Below are positions 32,683-42,638 of a DNA stretch of 64,000 bases, piece after piece. The DNA is from Chloroflexota bacterium (GTDB lineage Bacteria > Chloroflexota > Dehalococcoidia > FW602-bin16): contig SCTZ01000073.1 in NCBI GenBank assembly GCA_004297765.1, forward strand, positions 1 to 64,000. The letters are read 5' to 3'. The first letter of the stretch is position 1, and every line of letters starts with the position of its first letter. A model generated the notes under the pieces. That model ran no database searches, had not been told where the DNA came from, and saw nothing but the letters and a program-made list of their open reading frames with translations. A program made the translations under genes and the position numbers.

Positions 32683-33591
32683 CTACCGCCCCAACAGGGC
32701 CCGCAGCCGGCCGATCAGCGACAGGCGTGGCACGAGATTCCGCGCCACAAACCAGGCGATCTCTTTGTTGCCCGCGATAAGCGGATTCCACCATTGCCGC
32801 AGCGACGTCAAGGCGTCGGTTGCTCCGCGGTTGTTGATTTCGAAACGCTCCAAGGGATGCCAGGTGCCGCGCTTGCGGTCGTACGTGAGGCATTGTCCTC
32901 CCGCCTCTTTCACGAGCACAATTCCCGCCGCGATGTCCCAGAGGCGCGGGCCGCCAAAGACGCTGTAGAGCAGGCTGCCCGATGCGATTAGCGACATCTC
33001 GGTCGCGATACTGCCGAGGGTGCGCAACTCGCCCTCGTGGCGCCGCAGCTCGCGTGAGCGCACGAAGCGCTCCAGGTAGCGCCCCGGAACCGCAACCAGG
33101 TCGGCGGTGTTGGCTTGCGTCGCTAGGGACACGCTCACCGGACGATCCTCCAGGAACGCGCCTCCGCCCGCGCGGGCGTGATAGACGGCTGGTCTGCCCA
33201 GCGGAGACGTCGGCACGAAGATAGCACCCGCCACCGGCCTCATCCGGTAGAGCACACCGATCGAGCAGGCAAAGAAGGGGATGTGGTTGAGGAAGTTCGT
33301 GGTCCCGTCCAGAGGGTCCACGACCCAGAGGAATTCCTCGTCCTGACCAGCTTGGCCGGTGCCTTCCTCTCCCAGGATGCCATGGGTGGGGAAATCGCGA
33401 CTGATCGAAGTGCGGATGTACTGCTCGGACTCTCGATCGGCGATCGAGACGGGCTCGCGACGCTTCTCTCCCTTGAATTCTATTTCGATGGGTTGTTGGA
33501 AGAACTCCAGCAGCCTGTGCCCGGCCGTCCGCGCGTACTCCACAGCCCGGGCCTCGATCAATTCCAGGGTTTCTCCAGAAAGCTCAGTCAC
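32683..33591 (-). CDS. Inositol monophosphatase family protein
   Basis: 302 residues from a GTG at 33591 (AAGG about five bases upstream); the longer frame runs through a palindromic repeat and is not supported. Mg-dependent phosphatase motifs: VSIADRESEQYI (about 46), GILGEEG (about 75), WVVDPLDGTTNFLN (about 95-108) and RLWDIAAGIVLVKEAGG (about 228). Substrates in the family include inositol phosphates, PAP (3'-phosphoadenosine 5'-phosphate), histidinol phosphate and NADP. It lies next to hisD-hisC and no hisN is otherwise visible here, so a histidinol-phosphatase role is an attractive but unproven option. The C-terminus has a basic extension of about 40 residues. Confidence 0.85.
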   Translation of the reverse strand: MTELSGETLELIEARAVEYARTAGHRLLEFFQQPIEIEFKGEKRREPVSIADRESEQYIRTSISRDFPTHGILGEEGTGQAGQDEEFLWVVDPLDGTTNFLNHIPFFACSIGVLYRMRPVAGAIFVPTSPLGRPAVYHARAGGGAFLEDRPVSVSLATQANTADLVAVPGRYLERFVRSRELRRHEGELRTLGSIATEMSLIASGSLLYSVFGGPRLWDIAAGIVLVKEAGGQCLTYDRKRGTWHPLERFEINNRGATDALTSLRQWWNPLIAGNKEIAWFVARNLVPRLSLIGRLRALLGR

Positions 33592-33645
33592 AGTGACCTT
33601 CGTGTTGCTCCTCGGCGAACTCCCCTGCGTGGCCGATCGTAGGTT

Positions 33646-33747
33646 CTCAGAAAGTGTGAGATGGGCAGTTAGGCTCGGAGCCTCGTTCCGTCGTTCCCGC
33701 GAAAGCTGGAATGACGGGTCTGGGAAGCTTCTCACACACTTTCTCAG
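33646..33747. repeat. Inverted repeat between IMPase-like gene and hisD
   Basis: CTCAGAAAGTGTGAG (33646-33660) and CTCACACACTTTCTCAG (33731-33747) are inverted copies with a two-base indel. It separates the divergent IMPase-like and hisD genes. Confidence 0.55.
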
Positions 33748-33803
33748 GCGAGGGCGTATTGTCTGCATTGTAGGACGAGCGGCCAGACGTGTCAAATGCG
33801 CAT

Positions 33804-33832
33804 TTGAAGTACGGCGGTCCCTGCGCTAGAAT
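33804..33832 (+). promoter_or_regulatory. Sigma-A type promoter of hisDC
   Basis: TTGAAG (33804-33809), exactly 17-base spacer, TAGAAT (33827-33832). The start would lie near 33839, about 35 bases before hisD. Confidence 0.6.
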
Positions 33833-33873
33833 GGCACGACAACGATTCCTACTCCTCGATCGGGGTGCTTGGT

Positions 33874-35220
33874 GTGAAGATCATTCGTGGCGCTGATGCC
33901 GCTCGGACGACTATCCTGAAGCGGGTCCTATGGGAAAACGTGCCGCCTGCTCCGGCCACGCAGCAGCGATTGCGCGAGATATTCGGCCGCGACGTGACAC
34001 CTGATCAAGCGGTCGACCTCATTATTCAGCAGGTGCGAGCCGACGGCGACGCCGCCCTGCGCGACCTGGCGAAGCGCATCGACGGCGAGACCATCGCGGA
34101 GTTGATTGTTGACCCGGCCACAATCGCCGCGGCCCGAGCCCAGCTACCAGCCGAGCTACTCAGCAGCCTCGAGCTGATCGCCGAGCGGGTACGGCAGTTC
34201 CACGTCCAGCAGATGCACAAGACCTGGCTGACCTTCTCCGATGGAGCCATGGGGCAGATCTGGCGAGCCATCGATCGCGTCGGCATCTACGTGCCGGGCG
34301 GCACTGCCGCCTATCCTTCCACGGTCCTCATGACCGCCATCCCGGCGCGCGTGGCGGGCGTCAAGGAAATCGTGCTCTGCACGCCCGCGAAGAACGGGCG
34401 GGTGCCGGCCAGCATTCTGGCCGCCGCCGAGATGGCCCGGGTGGATCGCATCGTGATGACCGGCGGAGCCCAGGCGATCGCCGCCCTGGCCTTCGGCACG
34501 GAGAGCGTTCCCGCCGTGGACAAGATCGTTGGCCCCGGCAACCTATTCGTCGTCATCGCCAAGAAGAAGGTCTTCGGCGTAGTCGGCATCGACGGTCTGC
34601 CTGGTCCGACCGAGACGGTTGTGATTGCCGACGACACGGCCGATCCGGCCTACTGCGCGGCCGACCTCCTGGCCCAGGCCGAGCATGACGTCCTGGCCTC
34701 GGCCATTCTGATCACGCCCTCCGAGACGTTCGCCGGCCAGGTGAGCGACGAGGTGGACCGACAGATGGCCATGCTGGATCGCTCGGAGATCATGGCCCAA
34801 TCTCTGGAGAACCGGGGCGGGATCGTACTGGTAGAGAGCATCGAAGAGGCCATCGATCTGGCCAACGAGTACGCCCCCGAGCACCTGGAGCTGATCGTGG
34901 CGGACGGCTGGTCATACCTGGACCGCATCCGCCATACAGGTGGGATCTTTCTCGGCGAATGGTCGCCCGAGGCCTTGGGCGACTACGCCGCCGGCCCCAG
35001 CCACGTAATGCCCACCGGACGGACCGCGCGGTTCACGTCGCCGCTGGGTACGCTCGATTTTCTTAAGTCCACCAGCTTCGTGGCGGTGAGCGGCAACGCC
35101 TTCGACGCATTGGCTCCGGCCGCCGCCCTGCTGGCCCGGTCCGAGGGTCTGACCGCGCACGCCAACGCGCTGGAGCTCCGCATGCGCGGACGGCAAGACA
35201 AGATCCAGCGCGACAAGTAA
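33874..35220 (+). CDS. hisD: Histidinol dehydrogenase
   Basis: 448 residues from GTG 33874 (CGGGG eight bases upstream; GTG 33865 is possible). Carries out the last two oxidations from L-histidinol to histidine with NAD and zinc. Motifs: YVPGGTAAYPSTVLM, GGAQAIAALAFGTESVPAVDKIVGPGN, DGLPGPTETVVIADD, LLAQAEHDVLASAIL (zinc/catalytic region), NEYAPEHLEL and HTGGIFLGEWSPEALGDYAAGPSHVMPT. Followed by hisC after 261 bases that contain a half-copy of a TCATCCTGAG repeat (about 35346). Confidence 0.95.
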   Translation: MKIIRGADAARTTILKRVLWENVPPAPATQQRLREIFGRDVTPDQAVDLIIQQVRADGDAALRDLAKRIDGETIAELIVDPATIAAARAQLPAELLSSLELIAERVRQFHVQQMHKTWLTFSDGAMGQIWRAIDRVGIYVPGGTAAYPSTVLMTAIPARVAGVKEIVLCTPAKNGRVPASILAAAEMARVDRIVMTGGAQAIAALAFGTESVPAVDKIVGPGNLFVVIAKKKVFGVVGIDGLPGPTETVVIADDTADPAYCAADLLAQAEHDVLASAILITPSETFAGQVSDEVDRQMAMLDRSEIMAQSLENRGGIVLVESIEEAIDLANEYAPEHLELIVADGWSYLDRIRHTGGIFLGEWSPEALGDYAAGPSHVMPTGRTARFTSPLGTLDFLKSTSFVAVSGNAFDALAPAAALLARSEGLTAHANALELRMRGRQDKIQRDK

Positions 35221-35481
35221 CAGCATAGGTTGTTTTGCAGCCACATGCCTGCGGAATATGGTCGAATGTATCATCCGGACGAATCGCCTGTTTTGCTCAA
35301 CCTTGACCGCGGCGTAGAGACCTGTCAAATGGAAAGACGCCTGCCTGTCATCCTGAGCCGCAGCGAAGGATCTCCCGGTCGGAGGATCGAATAGCGACTG
35401 AGTTCTGGATGCTCCAGACCGACTCGGTTTCGGAAACCGCGTCGGTCTCGCCGTACGCGACGACCAACGAGGAGATTCTTC

Positions 35482-36561
35482 ATGGAACTGCCCATTCGCC
35501 CGGACATCGCCAAGATCGAAGACTATATTCCCATCGAGCCGCTGGAGATATTGAGCGAGCGGCTGGGCATTCCGATCGAGCGGCTGATCAAGCTGGACGG
35601 TAACGAGAACCCCTATGGCTGTTCCCCGGCGGCCCAGGCGGCGTTGGCCAGCTACCCGCGCTACAACATCTATCCGGACCCGTCGTCCATCGAGCTGCGG
35701 CGCTGCCTGTCGGAATTCCTGGGCGTCGGCGTCGAGCACATCTTCGCGGGGAGCGGCTCAGACGAGCTTTTGGATCTGATCGTCCGTCTGTTCATCCTGC
35801 CGGGCGACAAGGTTATCAACTGTACCCCCACCTTCGGCATGTACAGCTATCTCACCGAGATCGCCGCCGGTGTCGTGACCGAGGTGCCACGCAACGCGGC
35901 GTACGAGGTCGACATCCCCGCAATCAAGGCGGCCATCGACCAGCGGACAAAGCTCATCTTCGTCGCCTCGCCGAATAACCCCAGCGGAAACCTGGTGTCC
36001 GAGTCGCAGATCCGCGATCTGCTGGAGACCGGTCTGGTGGTCGTGGTGGACGAAGCTTACCACGAGTTCGCGCGGGAGACAGTTCTGCCTCTCGTCTTCG
36101 AGCACCCCAACCTGATCGTGCTGCGCACGTTGAGCAAGTGGGCCGGGCTGGCGGGACTGCGCGTCGGCTACGGCGTCTTTCCACTGGAGATCATTCGTCA
36201 CCTCTGGAAGATCAAGCAGCCCTATAACGTGAACGTGGCCGGCCAAGTGGCCGCCGTGGCCACCCTGCGCGATTGGGAGCGCATGCGCGGTTACATCGAT
36301 TTGATTATCCGCGAGCGAGAACGGCTGACCGCGCTACTCGCCGCGGTGCCCTGTCTCCGTCCCCTGCCGTCCTCTGCCAACTTCGTCTTATGCAAAGTTC
36401 TCGACGGCAACGCCCGCGCCATCCGCGACGCCTTGGCCGCGCGCGGCATCCTGATCCGCTATTTCGACACGCCGCTGCTGCGCGGCTACATCCGGGTCAG
36501 CGTGGGCACACCAGAGCAGACAGACGTCTTGATCCGAGCGCTGAACGAGATCCGTCGGTGA
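35482..36561 (+). CDS. hisC: Histidinol-phosphate aminotransferase
   Basis: 359 residues. PLP enzyme converting imidazole-acetol phosphate and glutamate to histidinol phosphate. Visible: LDGNENPYGCSPA (about 37), GSGSDELLDLIVRLF (about 90), SPNNPSGNLVS (about 163), VVVDEAYHEFAR (about 190), the Schiff-base lysine in RTLSKWAGLAGLRVGYG (about 214-230) and RGYIRVSVGTPEQ near the end. The SD is GAGGAG just upstream. hisB is 8 kb away, so the pathway genes are scattered. Confidence 0.95.
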   Translation: MELPIRPDIAKIEDYIPIEPLEILSERLGIPIERLIKLDGNENPYGCSPAAQAALASYPRYNIYPDPSSIELRRCLSEFLGVGVEHIFAGSGSDELLDLIVRLFILPGDKVINCTPTFGMYSYLTEIAAGVVTEVPRNAAYEVDIPAIKAAIDQRTKLIFVASPNNPSGNLVSESQIRDLLETGLVVVVDEAYHEFARETVLPLVFEHPNLIVLRTLSKWAGLAGLRVGYGVFPLEIIRHLWKIKQPYNVNVAGQVAAVATLRDWERMRGYIDLIIRERERLTALLAAVPCLRPLPSSANFVLCKVLDGNARAIRDALAARGILIRYFDTPLLRGYIRVSVGTPEQTDVLIRALNEIRR

Positions 36562-36564
36562 CCG

Positions 36565-36590
36565 GAGCCATCGGCTTGCGCCGATGGCTC
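36565..36590 (+). terminator. Hairpin after hisC
   Basis: GAGCCATCGGC, loop TTGC, GCCGATGGCTC: a perfect 11-base-pair stem four bases after the hisC stop, with no T-run. Confidence 0.5.
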
Positions 36591-37454
36591 TGCCGCCTCC
36601 ATGCTTCCTCTACCTCGATATTCTCTCCTTAGCACAAGATAAGGGGACCTGTTCGGGAATCCCATCGGCCTGCGCCGCGTCGGAGCGGGGAATTCTCGGT
36701 GGCCTGTCTCCGTAGGCAACTCGCCCATGGCGAGAGGCGACCGAACCATCGACCTGACGGCGTATTGAGTACTGCAGTACTGGCCAGCATAGTCGTCTGG
36801 TCGGGCGAAGGCTGATTCCTCAGCACCTGTCTTACGCCTGCCATGGACGAATACTATATATGACAGCCGCATGGCTCGTCTGGCAGGAGGAGGAGATAGG
36901 GAGAGAATGATCGCCGATCGCCCGTTTGCGCATTGTCGCGCACCCAGGGCCGTTTCTCCCTCTTCCTGATTGTACTGCAGCTCGAATCCTTTCGTCGCCT
37001 GGTTCCACGGCAACGACGCCCAGTCCCGGTACATTGTTCGCGGCACGCGCCCAACTAGTGTTCGACCACACTGGTTTGTCATTCTGAGGCGCGCACGCCG
37101 AAGAATCCGCGCCCTGGGGATACGGATTCTTCGCGCTGCGGCGCTCAGAATGACAGATAGCGTCTTCTCTGTGGTCGAACACTAGCGTCCCTAGCCTGAG
37201 TTCATACTGATTCGCTAACTGGTCGATCCGACGAGCGCCCCTAGCATACGTGTAAGACGACTGCTTGATCTACTGTCGCCCGCAGCGTTATTGAGGAGCC
37301 AAGATCGGCTCCGCAAGATCATCCCGGGGCACGCCGAGAGAATGTCACGAGAAAGGAGGGCCGAGACAAGAAGCCAGACGGGCGAGACCTATCAACACGG
37401 TGTGTCGCCTGAGCCCTGTACCATACCATCATTCGTTAGGAGGTAAGATCGGGA
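36591..37454. other. Long gene-free region before the chemoreceptor
   Basis: About 860 bases. It holds short hairpins around 36690-36745 (e.g. GGCAACTCGCCCATGGCGAG), the 37055-37185 mobile palindrome, and then an untranslated approach to the MCP gene ending in SD AGGAGGT (37438-37444). Minus-strand frames here have no family features. Confidence 0.5.
37055..37185. mobile_element. MITE-like TCATTCTGAG element with CTAG ends
   Basis: 131 bases. Perfect 16-base ends CTAGTGTTCGACCACA / TGTGGTCGAACACTAG enclose the TCATTCTGAG..CTCAGAATGA palindrome. Almost identical internal sequence is at 46410-46565. Both copies begin and end with CTAG. Confidence 0.8.
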
Positions 37455-39170
37455 GTGCTAAAGGAACTGACCATCAGAGCGAAGCTGATCGCGGCCTTTA
37501 TCGTGGTGGCGGTCATTGCCGCGTTCATAGGCTACATGAGCTGGAGTACTCTAAGAGCAGCCGAGGCCGACTATAACGAAGTAGCGAACGTCCGCCTGCC
37601 CAGCATCGTGGCGCTCAACTCGATATCAGAGGCACTAACTGCCATCAGCGGGGCAGAGCGCAACCTGTTGATCCAAGATCTCACGGCCGTGCAGTTGAAT
37701 GATCTGATCGACCAGTCAACTGCTAAGTGGGAGAAGGCAGACAAGGAATGGAAAACCTATGAGACGCTGCCCCAAACTGAAGAAGAGGCCGTGATCTCGA
37801 GTCAGTTTGTGCCCGCCTGGAACCAGTGGAAGAAGGATAATCAGACCGTAATCGATCTAATCAAGAAAGGGGCGAGTGATAGCCTGATTCAAGCCAAGGC
37901 GCTATCTTATGGCCAAGCAGACGTATCACATAAGAAGGTTGCGGCTCTGCTCGATCAGTTAGTCCAAATCAACCGACAAGTGGCCGAAGACACCACCAAA
38001 TCCACTCAGGCTCGAATGACCGGCAGCACGATCACGTTAGTCGTCGCCATCGCGATTGGCGGGCTCCTGTCTCTCGTCTTCGGGATTGTGCTGTCGATGA
38101 CCATCGCCCGTGGCATCAGCAGGGTGATAGTGGTAGCTGAGCAGATCGCCCAAGGGGATCTCACCAAGCGCATCACGATCAGATCCCACGACGAGATGGG
38201 CAGACTTGCCTTCTCCTTCAACCGCCTTGCCGATAGCTTGCATGAGACTATCGAGCAGATCGCCGATTCCAGCGAACGCATCGCCTCTGCCTCCGAGGAG
38301 CTCTCCGCTACGACCGAGCAGTTCTCCTCGGGCGCCGACTCCCAACTCAGCCAAAGCCAGCAGGTCGCCTCTGCCATGCACGAGATGAGCGCCTCTATCC
38401 TGGAGGTAGCCAAAAACGCCCAGGAAGCCGCTAACGCGGCCCAGAAGGCAGCGGCTACAGCTAATAGCGGCTCACGCATCGTGGGAGAAACCATCGACGG
38501 CATCAAGCGCATCGCCACAACGGTGGACGAGACGGCCGAGAAGGTGGCGACCCTGGGGCAGTCCTCCTCCCAGATTGGGGAGATCATCGGAGTGATCGAT
38601 GACATCGCGGACCAGACCAACCTCCTGGCCCTCAACGCGGCCATCGAGGCCGCCCGGGCCGGAGAGCAGGGACGGGGCTTCGCTGTGGTGGCGGACGAGG
38701 TCCGCAAGCTGGCCGAGCGCACCAGCAAGGCCACCAAGGAGATCGCCACCATGATCACCAGTATTCAGCGCGAAACGCAGCAGGCTGTCCAGGCTATGGA
38801 AGGTGGACGCATGCTGACGGTCAAAGGGGTCGAGATGGGCAGCGAAGCCGAGGCAGCCCTGGGCCAGATCGTACAGATGGCCGACCGCGTAGGAGGTATG
38901 GTAGCGCAGATAGCGACGGCTGCCGAGGAGCAGAGCTCGGCCACGGAACAGATCAATGCCAGCGTCGAGAACATCACGAGCGTGATCGAGCAGACTGGAG
39001 ACGGCGCCCGGCAGAGCGCGAAAGCCACTGAGGAGCTTGCCCAGCTAGCGCTCGATCAACGTAATCTCGTCGGCAAGTTCAAGCTGAGAACTGGAACCTC
39101 GGCCCCACATCTAAGAATGATCGAGCCAAAAAGAAAGGATATGCCGACTTTGAAAGGGGCCGCGGTATGA
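37455..39170 (+). CDS. Methyl-accepting chemotaxis protein
   Basis: 571 residues; GTG start after AGGAGGT. Membrane helix 1 (about 9-30), four-helix-bundle ligand domain (about 31-190, like 4HB_MCP), helix 2 (about 192-216), HAMP (about 217-268, [21 protein letters not shown]) and a long signalling coiled coil with the hairpin tip [52 protein letters not shown]. No NWETF-type CheR tether at the C-terminus. No che genes are nearby. It may regulate motility or another coupled pathway. Confidence 0.95.
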   Translation: MLKELTIRAKLIAAFIVVAVIAAFIGYMSWSTLRAAEADYNEVANVRLPSIVALNSISEALTAISGAERNLLIQDLTAVQLNDLIDQSTAKWEKADKEWKTYETLPQTEEEAVISSQFVPAWNQWKKDNQTVIDLIKKGASDSLIQAKALSYGQADVSHKKVAALLDQLVQINRQVAEDTTKSTQARMTGSTITLVVAIAIGGLLSLVFGIVLSMTIARGISRVIVVAEQIAQGDLTKRITIRSHDEMGRLAFSFNRLADSLHETIEQIADSSERIASASEELSATTEQFSSGADSQLSQSQQVASAMHEMSASILEVAKNAQEAANAAQKAAATANSGSRIVGETIDGIKRIATTVDETAEKVATLGQSSSQIGEIIGVIDDIADQTNLLALNAAIEAARAGEQGRGFAVVADEVRKLAERTSKATKEIATMITSIQRETQQAVQAMEGGRMLTVKGVEMGSEAEAALGQIVQMADRVGGMVAQIATAAEEQSSATEQINASVENITSVIEQTGDGARQSAKATEELAQLALDQRNLVGKFKLRTGTSAPHLRMIEPKRKDMPTLKGAAV

Positions 39171-39216
39171 TTGCCGGGAGTAGTATTCTGTCACGGTAGT
39201 TCCTTCGTGATTGACC

Positions 39217-39255
39217 AGACCGAGCCGGTCCTTCTGGGAGGGACCGGCTCGGTCT
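39217..39255 (+). terminator. Strong hairpin after MCP gene
   Basis: 15-base-pair perfect stem AGACCGAGCCGGTCC / GGACCGGCTCGGTCT with a nine-base loop, about 45 bases after the MCP stop. Followed by CGTGA, so not a T-run type. Confidence 0.6.
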
Positions 39256-39457
39256 CGTGATCCCCACCACGAACTCCCTGAGTTGTTGCCTTGTTCCGGT
39301 TAGGACGCCGCAATCCATCGATCCGAAGGCCCGGCTGGGCAGGTCGGATGGCCGGCTGGTGGTACGCTTCTTGCCGCGCTTTCGCCAGTGTGATCCTCAC
39401 TTTTTGAACCCGGGCTTCGCGGCCCCGGGGAGTCAAAAGAAAGCGCGGAGGTATGAT

Positions 39458-40273
39458 ATGCGGACTACCCTGGGGTTCTTAGCGATCTTGGCAATTCTCC
39501 TCGCCTCTTTCTCTGTCGCCCCGACACCGGTGGGCGCACAGAATTGTCAATTCATTCTCGGCTTCGCAACGCTTCACAGCCTGATCCCCAATATCGTCGG
39601 CAACTGTCTGGAGAACGAGCAGTTCAATCCGCAGAACGGAGATGCCCTTCAACTGACGACAGGCACGAACACCGACGGCAGCGTTGGTGGTCTGCTCGTC
39701 TGGCGAAAGGCCGACAACTTCACGGCCTTCACTGACGGCTTCAACACCTGGGTCAACGGGCCCTTCGGTCTCCAGCAACGCTTGAACAGCCAGCGCTTCT
39801 TCTGGGAGACGAACCCGGCGGGACTGCCGATCATCCCAACGCCGGTGGCTGGCCAACAGTGCCACACGGCCGGCTTATCCCTTAGCGTTGGACAAGGGCA
39901 AGCTGCCGTGGGACACCAGGGGGCCACCTATATCTTCACCAACAATTTGGACGTCAGTTGCACCTTCTTCGGCTACCCTGGCGCGCAGATGCTGGACGCT
40001 CAGTTCAACTTCTTGCCAACCAACGTGGTCCGGGGCGGCGGGTTCATCTTCCAGGACCCGGGACCCCAACTTGTCGTGGTGCCTGCCGGCGGGACGGCAT
40101 CCTTCGGGCTGGAGTTCGTGGTCGTGCCAACCGGCGACGAGACCACGTGCCCTGCCGCCAGCCAACTAGAAGTTACGCCGCCCGATGAGTTCGATCCGAT
40201 CATCATCTCCTCGACCATCGCGCCCTGTAACAACGGCACCATCCACGTGACCGCGGTTCAGCCGGGCAGCTAG
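39458..40273 (+). CDS. Exported DUF4232-like protein
   Basis: 271 residues from ATG 39458 (GGAGGT five bases upstream). Signal peptide about 1-27 ending VGAQ. The middle part has LLVWRKADNFTAFTDGFNTWVNGPFGLQQRLNSQRFFWE, a motif common in exported actinobacterial and chloroflexal proteins. The C-terminal half (CHTAGLSLSVGQGQAAVGHQGATYIFTNNLDVSCTFFGYPGAQMLD) matches DUF4232. Cys residues are paired in number. Function unknown; a cell-surface or secreted role is expected. Confidence 0.8.
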   Translation: MRTTLGFLAILAILLASFSVAPTPVGAQNCQFILGFATLHSLIPNIVGNCLENEQFNPQNGDALQLTTGTNTDGSVGGLLVWRKADNFTAFTDGFNTWVNGPFGLQQRLNSQRFFWETNPAGLPIIPTPVAGQQCHTAGLSLSVGQGQAAVGHQGATYIFTNNLDVSCTFFGYPGAQMLDAQFNFLPTNVVRGGGFIFQDPGPQLVVVPAGGTASFGLEFVVVPTGDETTCPAASQLEVTPPDEFDPIIISSTIAPCNNGTIHVTAVQPGS

Positions 40274-40300
40274 AACCCTCGATCGAGCGGGCCAGCTTTT

Positions 40301-40765
40301 TCAGCGCAGCTCTTTGATCAGCCACGAGCCGTCGACCTTCTGGAGCAGGCCCGCTCTGCTCACTGGACGCCCACGCGCCGGCAGCACTTCGTCGAAGTGG
40401 ACGATGATGTGGTCGGTCCAATCGGTCAGCTGAGCATGGAAGTTCTTCAGCACCAGCTCGTCTACCGCGAGCTTGGCGTACCTATCGGCCTGACGCCGGG
40501 CGGATGTCTTGTTGTTCGCGGTCCACAGAGCGGTCTGGGCTTCCACGTCGCGCTGACGCACGGCCTCCAGGTAACGTTGCAGCATGGCCTCGGCCGCAGC
40601 CGCATCCGAGCCTCGCACATCTTGAGAGGGATTAAAGGACAGAGACAGGCTATCCCTATCGACCCCGCAGGCTGATCCTAGCTCGACCGCGGCGAGGACG
40701 AGTAGCGCTATGATGCCGCCGAGCGCGGCTCGACGGGCCCTAGATCCTTCTGAGAATATCCTCAC
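40301..40765 (-). CDS. Small membrane-anchored/exported protein of unknown function
   Basis: 154 residues. Basic N-terminus, hydrophobic helix (about 16-32) ending LGSACG, which only loosely fits a lipobox. The mature part (about 50-154) has the helix-then-sheet pattern AEAMLQRYLEAVRQRDVEAQTALW ... GLLQKVDGSWLIKEL, reminiscent of NTF2/SnoaL-like folds. Its GTG start overlaps the ABC ATPase stop (GTGA), so it is the last gene of the exporter operon and probably an accessory protein of it. Confidence 0.6.
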   Translation of the reverse strand: MRIFSEGSRARRAALGGIIALLVLAAVELGSACGVDRDSLSLSFNPSQDVRGSDAAAAEAMLQRYLEAVRQRDVEAQTALWTANNKTSARRQADRYAKLAVDELVLKNFHAQLTDWTDHIIVHFDEVLPARGRPVSRAGLLQKVDGSWLIKELR

Positions 40766-41451
40766 GGGTTCCCCCTCTCGCTGTGAATGGCACCGTCTTG
40801 CATCGTGATAACCCGCTGAGCTATCTCGGCGGTCCGCGGGCTGTGAGTGACGACCACGATCGTATGGCCCTGCCGATTCAGCTCCGCGAACACCTCCAGG
40901 ATCGCCCCTCCCGTGGCGGAATCCAGGCTCCCCGTCGGCTCGTCGGCTAGAATGAGGTGTGGATCGTTCACGATGGCGCGAGCGATTGCGACGCGGCCTT
41001 GCTCCCCACCCGACAACTGATCCGGCAGGTGGTGGGCCCGCTGTCGCAAGCCGACCCGCTCCAGGGCCGCCAGAGCGCGATCGGCGCGAGAGCGGCCGTT
41101 CGAATGATTGCGATCGACGGCCAGGGGCAGAAGTACGTTCTCCAGCGCCGTCAGATACGGGATCAGGTGGTGCTGTTGGAAGACGAAGCCCAGGTGATTG
41201 CGCCGGAAATCGGCCAGCGCGTCTTGCGAGAGTCGAAACACTTCCACGTTACCGATCACGACGCGCCCGGTTGTCGGGGTCATCATGCCTCCCAGGATAT
41301 GAAGCAGGCTGCTCTTGCCTGAGCCCGAAGGTCCGACGATGGCCATGAACTCCCCACTCCAAATGGACAACGAGATATCCCGCAGAGCCAGCACCCCTCC
41401 ATCTGGCCCGGCATAGGTCTTCGATACGTCTTGCAGCGTGACCAACTCCAT
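40762..41451 (-). CDS. MacB/LolD-type ABC transporter ATPase
   Basis: 229 residues from ATG 41451 (GAGGGAGAGGG upstream). Walker A GPSGSGKSS (about 40), Q-loop FQQHHLIPYLTALENVLLPL, signature LSGGEQGRVAIARA, Walker B LILADEPTGSLDS and switch His VVVTHS. Pairs with the FtsX-like permease just upstream (11-base gap). MacB/LolD-type pairs move lipoproteins, peptides or drive periplasmic processes without classical transport. The nearby propeller lipoprotein and the small accessory protein suggest an envelope function. Confidence 0.93.
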   Translation of the reverse strand: MELVTLQDVSKTYAGPDGGVLALRDISLSIWSGEFMAIVGPSGSGKSSLLHILGGMMTPTTGRVVIGNVEVFRLSQDALADFRRNHLGFVFQQHHLIPYLTALENVLLPLAVDRNHSNGRSRADRALAALERVGLRQRAHHLPDQLSGGEQGRVAIARAIVNDPHLILADEPTGSLDSATGGAILEVFAELNRQGHTIVVVTHSPRTAEIAQRVITMQDGAIHSERGNP

Positions 41452-41462
41452 CGCCCTCTCCC

Positions 41463-42629
41463 TCACAACGACCGCAGGGCGGCCACAGGATCCAGGTTGG
41501 CAGCCCGCCAGGCCGGGTACACCCCACCCAGCCCTCCAACGACCAGAGCCAGGAGAGTTGCCCCAAGCCCCAGCAACGGATCCCAGCCCACGTCGAAGCT
41601 AACATCGGACAACTGGCGGCCGATGATCTTGGTCGCGAGGGTGCCGACCACAAAGCCTGCCACACCACTCGCGGTGCTGATCATCAGGACCTCCGTCAGC
41701 ACCAGTTGCATCACGTGCCGCTGGCGAAACCCCACCGCCCGAAAAACCCCGATCTCGCGAACGCGTTCGCTCACCGAGGCCATCATTGCCATCAGCATGA
41801 CCACGCCGCCGATGAGCAGAACCAGCACCGATAGGCCGAGTGCGAACTGCGTCAGGAAGCTCAGGAACTGCTCCTTGGCCACGATCGATTGTCTCACGGC
41901 GGACACCCTCGCGTTCGGCAGCTTCAGGGAGATCTCCAGGGCCAGCGTATCGATAGGACAGGAGGCACACCACGCGCTCACCTCGATCAGGCTGATGCGG
42001 CCGGGCTTGCCCAGCAGAACTTGCATCTCGCCGAGATCACCATAGACGGCCGTGTCCTCGGCTGAACCGGCGGTCTCCAGCACGGCCGCCACCCGATAGC
42101 TGCGCCCATTGATCTGCAATTGGTCCCCGACATCTCGCCCAAGCTTGCGCGCCACCTCGCTGCCGATGACAACCTGATCAGACCCGGTCGGCGGCTCTCC
42201 GGACCAGCGCCACCACTTCCGCATCACCATCTCGTCGGGGAAGCGGGCGCCCACCACAACGTGGCGGGCGCCCTCTACCTCAGCTAACCCGATCAGTTTG
42301 GGGGCGACCAGGTTGATATTCTCCTTGTGACGGATCGTGCGAATAGCCTCCACATCCGCCTGGCTTAGCTCCGTGGCCGTCGCGGAAACGTTGGTCACCG
42401 CGATGCCGCCATAGGTGAGCGCCAGGTCGGCCGCGTCCGGCTGAACGATCAGATTGGCTCCGAACTCGTCCAACCGACGATTCATCTCGGCAGTCATGGC
42501 AGAGGTCGCGGATAGCACAGCCACTACGCAAGCCACTCCAACGATCAGGCCGGCGGACAGGAGGGCTGTCCGCATCTTGCGCCGGCGCAGATTGCGCCAG
42601 GCGATGTGGCGCAACTCCAAACTTCTCAT
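41463..42629 (-). CDS. MacB/FtsX-type ABC transporter permease
   Basis: 388 residues. Membrane helix about 22-45, a periplasmic domain of about 220 residues (about 50-265), then three helices in the FtsX domain (about 268-295, 320-345, 358-378). ALRNLxRRxxRT-type start (HIAWRNLRRRKMRTALLS) and SVSERVREIGVFRAVGFRQRHVMQLVLTEVLMIS, both typical. The extracytoplasmic domain carries a WCASCPID CxxC pair (about 222-227), unusual for this family, which could bind metal or form a disulfide. Ten bases downstream of the propeller lipoprotein gene; one operon. Confidence 0.9.
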   Translation of the reverse strand: MRSLELRHIAWRNLRRRKMRTALLSAGLIVGVACVVAVLSATSAMTAEMNRRLDEFGANLIVQPDAADLALTYGGIAVTNVSATATELSQADVEAIRTIRHKENINLVAPKLIGLAEVEGARHVVVGARFPDEMVMRKWWRWSGEPPTGSDQVVIGSEVARKLGRDVGDQLQINGRSYRVAAVLETAGSAEDTAVYGDLGEMQVLLGKPGRISLIEVSAWCASCPIDTLALEISLKLPNARVSAVRQSIVAKEQFLSFLTQFALGLSVLVLLIGGVVMLMAMMASVSERVREIGVFRAVGFRQRHVMQLVLTEVLMISTASGVAGFVVGTLATKIIGRQLSDVSFDVGWDPLLGLGATLLALVVGGLGGVYPAWRAANLDPVAALRSL

Positions 42630-42638
42630 CGCCGTCTC

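Noticed and set aside
32683-33795. 370-residue reading of the inositol-phosphatase-like gene
   Set aside because: The extra N-terminus is translated from an inverted repeat and lacks an SD; GTG 33591 fits the family length.
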